The translations under genes and the position numbers were made by a program. Of a stretch of 43,795 nt of DNA, positions 40,715 through 43,795 are shown piece after piece. The notes under the pieces are model-generated. The model was not told the DNA's origin, made no database searches, and saw only the letters and a program-made list of their open reading frames with translations. How positions within the stretch are numbered: the stretch's first letter is position 1; each line of letters starts with the position of its first letter. This DNA is from an uncultured Bacteroidales bacterium (GTDB lineage: Bacteria; Bacteroidota; Bacteroidia; Bacteroidales; UBA932). The DNA is taken from the NCBI GenBank assembly GCA_900321715.1, contig ONXC01000016.1, forward strand, positions 26,408-70,202, written 5' to 3'.

Positions 40715-41457
40715 CAGAAAACTGCTTTAACAAGGAAACAGGTTTTATCGGCAACCTTCCCCTCAACATACCAGGTGCTGCCGTCATTTTGGGCACACAG
40801 CTGCACCTTGTCCCCGGGGAGAGTTTCCTTCACAAAGTTTATATATAAGTCTTTAACGGGACTGTCCGTAACCTCATTTGGGAGGCAGTCCATTGCCCAC
40901 ACCACATAACGGGAGTTGTTGGTGTGGCCGTTTATATCAAGGTCTGAGTATGACACCGTGTGCTCCCCCGTCATTTCCGGATCCCCTTTTGGAAGCACAA
41001 TCTTCTGCACGGGCTCTGCAATGGCATCATCAACCTTCATATCGGGGTCCAGAAGGTCCTTAAGGTCTTCCGGGCGCACCATACGGCGGGTGCGCTCATC
41101 AATCACAACCCAGGAAGTTGTGGCCTTCACACGGCTACGGCCGGAGGCATCCCTGAGATCAAAATCCCTGAGGTAGAAAAGGCCGCTGGCGCCCTTGTGC
41201 CAGGTGTAGAGGGTTACATTGTCACGCCATTTGAGGGGCTCCTCAAAATGGATATGCATCCTTGTGAGCACCCATGCAGTATGGTGGACGTGGAGGGTGT
41301 CGTAGCCGAAGCCCAGGTCATTTGCCGCCCAGTACGCTATCTCCTGGGCAAAGTCCATGAAGGCCGCGGGCTTCAGAAAAGCCCTGCGGTCCGTATCATA
41401 ACAAGGAATGCAGATGTCCTGACAGAATTTATACCCTTCCCTTCTAACCGGTGTCAT
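40714..41457 (-). CDS. Acyl-ACP thioesterase (FatA/FatB-like)
   Basis: 247 residues with a double hot-dog arrangement. YTWHKGASGLFYLRDFDLRD, RVKATTSWVVIDERTRRMVR and the second-domain VSYSDLDINGHTNNSRYVVWAMD contain the conserved Asn-His of acyl-ACP thioesterases. It releases free fatty acid from acyl-ACP. It overlaps the HU-like gene by four bases and the transporter by one. Heptamer sites are few in this gene. Confidence 0.92.
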   Translation of the reverse strand: MTPVRREGYKFCQDICIPCYDTDRRAFLKPAAFMDFAQEIAYWAANDLGFGYDTLHVHHTAWVLTRMHIHFEEPLKWRDNVTLYTWHKGASGLFYLRDFDLRDASGRSRVKATTSWVVIDERTRRMVRPEDLKDLLDPDMKVDDAIAEPVQKIVLPKGDPEMTGEHTVSYSDLDINGHTNNSRYVVWAMDCLPNEVTDSPVKDLYINFVKETLPGDKVQLCAQNDGSTWYVEGKVADKTCFLVKAVF

Positions 41458-42293
41458 AATTTGCCAGGATAAAGTATCTCCAGTTCTTCAGGAGTATAAA
41501 GGAACTGATCCAGCCACTGCGGGCACACCCTGCCCAGAATCACCAGCGTCAGTACCGTAAGAATAATTATGCCTAGGATAACCCACAGTGCAATCTTCAG
41601 CCAATTGGACTTCTTGACTGGCTCAACCTCGTCATGCCCGACCTGATCGGGCATCTCTTCGGGCTCAGGGGCTGGTTCGGGTTCCGGTTCTGCCGCAGGC
41701 TCGGGTTCTACCACGGGTTCTGGTTCGGGTTCGGGTTCGGGTTCGGGCTCCGGTTCCGGTGCGGGTTCAAAGTCCTGAACCACGTCAGGGGCAACTTCTA
41801 CTGGAGAATCGGCCTCAAGGATATTGGCAAGCCCTGCCACGGCGGCCTCTGTCTCCTCCGGAGTTTCCTCATGGGTCTTGAGGGAGATGGGCTGCAGGCC
41901 GAAGCCGGCGGGATAGATGTCAAGGTCTTCATCGGCCACAAAGAAGAAATTGTTCTCCTTGGTGGCTCTGAGGCGGCCAAGGCCGGGGAAGATGATGGTT
42001 TTCCTCACTTTTAGGACCTCCTTCATCTCCTGGAGGAACTCCACCAGGATGCGCGTTGCATCCGCTTCCGAGGCATCCGGATTTGATTTACGGTAGATAT
42101 CCACAAGAAGGGTATCATCACCCTGCTTAGGAGAGAAGAAGAGCCTTCTGTAGGGCGGAAGGATGGTATAGCCCCTGTCTGTAAAGCTTGCGGGCACAAT
42201 CTCTGTGACAAAACTCCCCAACCCGGGAAGAGTCACGGTATCGTGGTCCATGACCACTTCTTTGACCATTTTTGACAGAAGATCTATATCCAT
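41454..42293 (-). CDS. HU-CCDC81-like protein with Glu-Pro linker and C-terminal membrane helix
   Basis: 279 residues. Two HU-like domains of the CCDC81-bac type (about 1-60 and 60-130) start MDIDLLSKMVKEVVMDHDTV and include FPGLGRLRATKENNF. A linker (about 135-230) has a run of Glu-Pro dipeptides and a peptide EEMPDQVGHDEVE encoded by a palindromic repeat (41634-41654). A transmembrane helix (about 235-257, LKIALWVILGIIILTVLTLV) and a short tail end the protein. Related proteins usually end in a SPOR domain; none is visible here. First gene of a four-gene overlapping operon, with TATCTTTGT (42319-42327) upstream. Confidence 0.85.
   Translation of the reverse strand: MDIDLLSKMVKEVVMDHDTVTLPGLGSFVTEIVPASFTDRGYTILPPYRRLFFSPKQGDDTLLVDIYRKSNPDASEADATRILVEFLQEMKEVLKVRKTIIFPGLGRLRATKENNFFFVADEDLDIYPAGFGLQPISLKTHEETPEETEAAVAGLANILEADSPVEVAPDVVQDFEPAPEPEPEPEPEPEPEPVVEPEPAAEPEPEPAPEPEEMPDQVGHDEVEPVKKSNWLKIALWVILGIIILTVLTLVILGRVCPQWLDQFLYTPEELEILYPGKL
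41631..41657. repeat. Palindromic element embedded in frame in the HU-like gene
   Basis: ATGCCCGA (41634-41641) and TCGGGCAT (41647-41654) are perfectly complementary across five bases. It encodes MPDQVGHD and resembles palindromic REP-type repeats seen in intergenic DNA of many bacteria (from memory). It lies in the disordered linker where an insertion would be tolerated. Confidence 0.75.
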
Positions 42294-42318
42294 ATGGGAA
42301 CCTTACCTCTTATAGACT

Positions 42319-42327
42319 ACAAAGATA
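42319..42327 (-). promoter_or_regulatory. -7 box of the HU-like/thioesterase/transporter/NUDIX operon
   Basis: TATCTTTGT on the minus strand, 25 bases upstream of the HU-like gene start. Confidence 0.6.
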
Positions 42328-42383
42328 CAAAAAAACTCTCTAAGAAGGAAATAAAGATTTTTTTAAAATTTTTCCGTAATTAC

Positions 42384-42415
42384 TTTGCAGAATTCAAAAA
42401 AGATTGTACCTTTGC
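42384..42415 (+). promoter_or_regulatory. Bacteroidota-type promoter of tRNA-Asn
   Basis: TTTG (42384-42387), 19 bases, TACCTTTGC (42407-42415), 25 bases before the tRNA. Confidence 0.9.
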
Positions 42416-42440
42416 AATCCCGTTCCAGTAACGGATATCT

Positions 42441-42514
42441 TCCTCCTTAGCTCAGTTGGTTAGAGCATCTGACTGTTAATCAGAGGGTCGTTGGTTCAAG
42501 TCCAACAGGGGGAG
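42441..42514 (+). tRNA. tRNA-Asn, anticodon GTT
   Basis: Acceptor TCCTCCT/AGGGGGA, D stem GCTC/GAGC, anticodon stem TCTGA/TCAGA with loop CTGTTAA, T stem GTTGG/CCAAC, discriminator G42514. CCA is not encoded. The bases immediately after the tRNA (CTCCTC) are complementary to its 3' end. Confidence 0.95.
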
Positions 42515-42520
42515 CTCCTC

Positions 42521-42550
42521 AAAGCACCGGCAGCAATGCTGGTGCTTTTC
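42521..42550 (+). terminator. Terminator of tRNA-Asn
   Basis: AAAGCACCGGC/GCTGGTGCTTT (one G-T pair, 6-base loop) followed by TTTTC. Confidence 0.85.
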
Positions 42551-42562
42551 TTATATGGTTTG

Positions 42563-42654
42563 GTCATCCCGGCACATCGGAGCGAAGCGACTAAGCCCTC
42601 CCCCGAGGGGAGGGTTTGGGTGGGGGCAACGTGAGTGAAACGTCATCCCGGCAC
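42563..42654. repeat. REP-like element bounded by direct repeats GTCATCCCGGCAC
   Basis: The 13-mer GTCATCCCGGCAC occurs at 42563-42575 and 42642-42654. Between them lie a GCGAAGCGAC segment and a hairpin CCCTCCCC/GGGGAGGG (42596-42614). GTCGCTTCGC is also shared with the hutH-hutI repeat. The right-hand 13-mer doubles as the complement of the tRNA-Pro 3' strand. Confidence 0.7.
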
Positions 42655-42687
42655 AAAAACAGGAAGCCGACTGGCTTCCTGTTTTTG
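42654..42687 (-). terminator. Terminator of tRNA-Pro(CGG), stem starting in the CCA
   Basis: A 15-bp perfect stem (42673-42687 with 42654-42668, 4-base loop) ending in TTTTTG on the minus strand. It starts at the second C of the encoded CCA, as in tRNA-Pro(AGG). Confidence 0.9.
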
Positions 42688-42761
42688 GTCGGGATGACTC
42701 GACTCGAACGAGCGACCCCTACGTCCCGAACGTAGTGCGCTACCAACTGCGCTACATCCCG
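42686..42761 (-). tRNA. tRNA-Pro, anticodon CGG, CCA encoded
   Basis: Acceptor CGGGATG/CATCCCG, D stem GCGC/GCGC, anticodon stem CTACG/CGTAG with loop TTCGGGA, T stem GCTCG/CGAGT, discriminator A and CCA (42686-42688). C1-G72 and G37 agree with proline. No own promoter is visible; it lies 21 bases after rpsT, whose terminator separates them. Confidence 0.95.
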
Positions 42762-42769
42762 CTTTAGAT

Positions 42770-42795
42770 GAAAAACAAGCTCTTAGGCGAGCTTG
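42770..42795 (-). terminator. rpsT terminator/attenuator overlapping its stop codon
   Basis: CAAGCTC/GAGCTTG 7-bp stem (42776-42795) with the TAA stop (42783-42785) in the loop, followed by TTTTTC on the minus strand. It lies between rpsT and tRNA-Pro(CGG), so readthrough would be needed to transcribe the tRNA. Confidence 0.7.
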
Positions 42796-43037
42796 TTGAT
42801 GTATACCTGAAGACCGCTCTTAAGGTTTGCAGCCTTGTTCTTGTGGATAACTCCGATCTTTGCAAGTTTATCGATCATTGCGTAGACCTTGGGAGCATTC
42901 TCCTGAGCTGCGGCCTTGTCAGTTATGTTACGGAGATCGCGGATAGCGTTCCTGGTTGTTTTTGCATAATACTTGTTATGCAGGCGGTGACGCTCACTCT
43001 GGCGGGCGGCACGCGCGGCGGATTTAGTGTTTGCCAT
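42783..43037 (-). CDS. rpsT: 30S ribosomal protein S20
   Basis: 84 residues, typical bS20: [20 protein letters not shown] at the N-terminus, basic helical throughout, ending [14 protein letters not shown]. It binds 16S rRNA early in 30S assembly. It lies 22 bases after tRNA-Glu and is probably on the same transcript, from the promoter at 43144-43175. Confidence 0.97.
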   Translation of the reverse strand: MANTKSAARAARQSERHRLHNKYYAKTTRNAIRDLRNITDKAAAQENAPKVYAMIDKLAKIGVIHKNKAANLKSGLQVYINKLA

Positions 43038-43059
43038 TATTTTACTTTTTTATATTTTG

Positions 43060-43131
43060 TAGTGGGTAGGAGAATCGAACTCCTATTGCGGGAATGAAAA
43101 TCCCGAGTACTAACCGTTATACGAACCCACC
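43060..43131 (-). tRNA. tRNA-Glu, anticodon TTC
   Basis: Acceptor GGTGGGT/ACCCACT (G1-T72 wobble), D stem GTAT/GTAC, anticodon stem CGGGA/TCCCG with loop TTTTCAT, T stem AGGAG/CTCCT. CCA is not encoded. It is upstream of rpsT with no terminator between. Confidence 0.92.
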
Positions 43132-43143
43132 AAACTTGGGAGT

Positions 43144-43175
43144 GCAAAGGTAAGAAAAATTTTTTACCCTCCAAA
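43144..43175 (-). promoter_or_regulatory. Bacteroidota-type promoter of tRNA-Glu-rpsT
   Basis: On the minus strand TTTG (43172-43175), 19 bases, TACCTTTGC (43144-43152), 12 bases before the tRNA. Confidence 0.9.
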
Positions 43176-43215
43176 ATTATTTCTCATCTTTTTACTCCCT
43201 TGCATTGACTTTTTT

Positions 43216-43795
43216 TTACTTGACAGTTATTTCCAGCGTAACAATGTCCTTGCGCCCGCTCTCCCCTGTCACTTGGGCCTCAATCACGTGCGGGCCAGCC
43301 GTAAGGGTGATGGACTGACCGGAGACAGCTGCTCCGTCCAGGGTCCACTGAACGGAAGCGGGCACATACCCTTCCGGAACATCAAGTGCGAGCGGGAAAC
43401 TCTGCCCGGCGGTATAATTTCCGGCTTTGGAGATAACAGGGTAATCCAATCCGGCACTCACAATGCCGCTAACCTTGAAGCTGGCCTTGTTATTGGAATA
43501 ACCTATCTCCGACAGAGTAATGGCTGTTGCCACTTTATTCCAGCCCTTGGGAACATAGGATGTCACATTATTACCTCCCGGGAACGGCAGGTTGGCATAG
43601 TCTGCCGTATAATAATATGCGCCATAACTGGAATAGTATTTCATGCCATAGGAGCAGTCGTATGGAGAGGCCGATGCCACCACATAGAAGCAGGGGTGTG
43701 AACCATTCTCATTGATGGAATTGTAGGCATCCCAGTCTGACCACAGGGCCGCAGCAGAGACCGACCCCATACCCTGGATAGATATTTTACGGGAA
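43216..43795 (-). CDS. C-terminal part of a large secreted protein, possibly an M6-like metallopeptidase (5' end outside)
   Basis: The frame is open to the right edge and the last 193 residues are visible. Residues around GWNKVATAITLSEIGYSNNKASFKVSG, preceded by PFPGGNNVTSYVP, resemble the region just after the catalytic domain of M6/immune-inhibitor-A-like peptidases of Bacteroidota. An Ig-like beta domain at the end (VPASVQWTLDG, ITLTAGPHVIEAQVTG) follows. The peptidase motif itself would lie outside the window, so the family call is tentative. Confidence 0.55.
   Translation of the reverse strand, partial: SRKISIQGMGSVSAAALWSDWDAYNSINENGSHPCFYVVASASPYDCSYGMKYYSSYGAYYYTADYANLPFPGGNNVTSYVPKGWNKVATAITLSEIGYSNNKASFKVSGIVSAGLDYPVISKAGNYTAGQSFPLALDVPEGYVPASVQWTLDGAAVSGQSITLTAGPHVIEAQVTGESGRKDIVTLEITVK

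Overview
The window looks like a chromosomal segment of a gut-type Bacteroidales (Bacteroidota), probably from an uncultured lineage. Four transcription starts carry the Bacteroidota promoter in full form (TTTG, 19 bases, TACCTTTGC) and many more carry a TAnnTTTG -7 box. The genes also fit: HU-CCDC81-like protein, DUF1343/NamZ, TonB C-terminal and orphan plug domains, an Hc1-like histone, tandem YitT proteins. Coding density is high, genes overlap by 1-4 bases in several operons, and I see no insertion sequence, prophage or CRISPR array.

Layout. 1-3.4 kb: the N-terminus of a barstar-like protein, a pair of 35-base near-palindromes, a small histone-H1-like protein, an ABC exporter/GntR operon and a YiiX-type lipoprotein. 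3.5-9.9 kb: a complete histidine-to-glutamate route (formimidoyltransferase-cyclodeaminase, hutU, hutH, hutI), with a perfect 20-bp inverted repeat between hutH and hutI. 9.9-12.3 kb: lysine genes lysA and lysC. 12.4-14.4 kb: tRNA-Pro(AGG), an orphan TonB plug lipoprotein, an RluA-type pseudouridine synthase and a membrane-anchored AraC regulator. 14.4-20.9 kb: two YitT proteins, leuS, an M28 peptidase fused to a TonB C-terminal domain and a SPOR lipoprotein in one tight leftward run. 21-26.5 kb: phoH, a TPR protein, gyrA, a LolA-like protein. 26.5-33.3 kb: a Clp ATPase, a 41-residue ORF, uridine phosphorylase, and prfB with the NAD-salvage pair nicotinamidase and nicotinate phosphoribosyltransferase. 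33.4-38.4 kb: a Ser-rich exported protein, NamZ-like muramidase and glutamate racemase, divergent from a DUF4922-SpoIID fusion. 38.4-42.3 kb: a four-gene overlapping operon (HU-like protein, acyl-ACP thioesterase, AspT/YidE transporter, NUDIX). 42.4-43.8 kb: tRNA-Asn, tRNA-Pro(CGG), rpsT, tRNA-Glu and the C-terminal part of a secreted protein.

Two signals are not explained by ordinary annotation. (1) The heptamer GGCCGAT (or ATCGGCC) occurs about 70 times by eye, against about 5 expected for equal base composition. It lies in all reading frames and both orientations, often using Ser codon TCG or Arg codon CGA; it behaves like a genome-wide signal sequence (uptake-sequence-like or similar) and is absent from about 9.54-13.11 kb, which holds lysA/lysC. 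(2) Both tRNA-Pro genes are followed by the same architecture: a 15-bp terminator stem starting in the encoded CCA, then an exact 9-nt complement of the tRNA's own 3' strand. The complement covaries with the acceptor sequence of each tRNA, so mature tRNA and a long extended hairpin are mutually exclusive folds.
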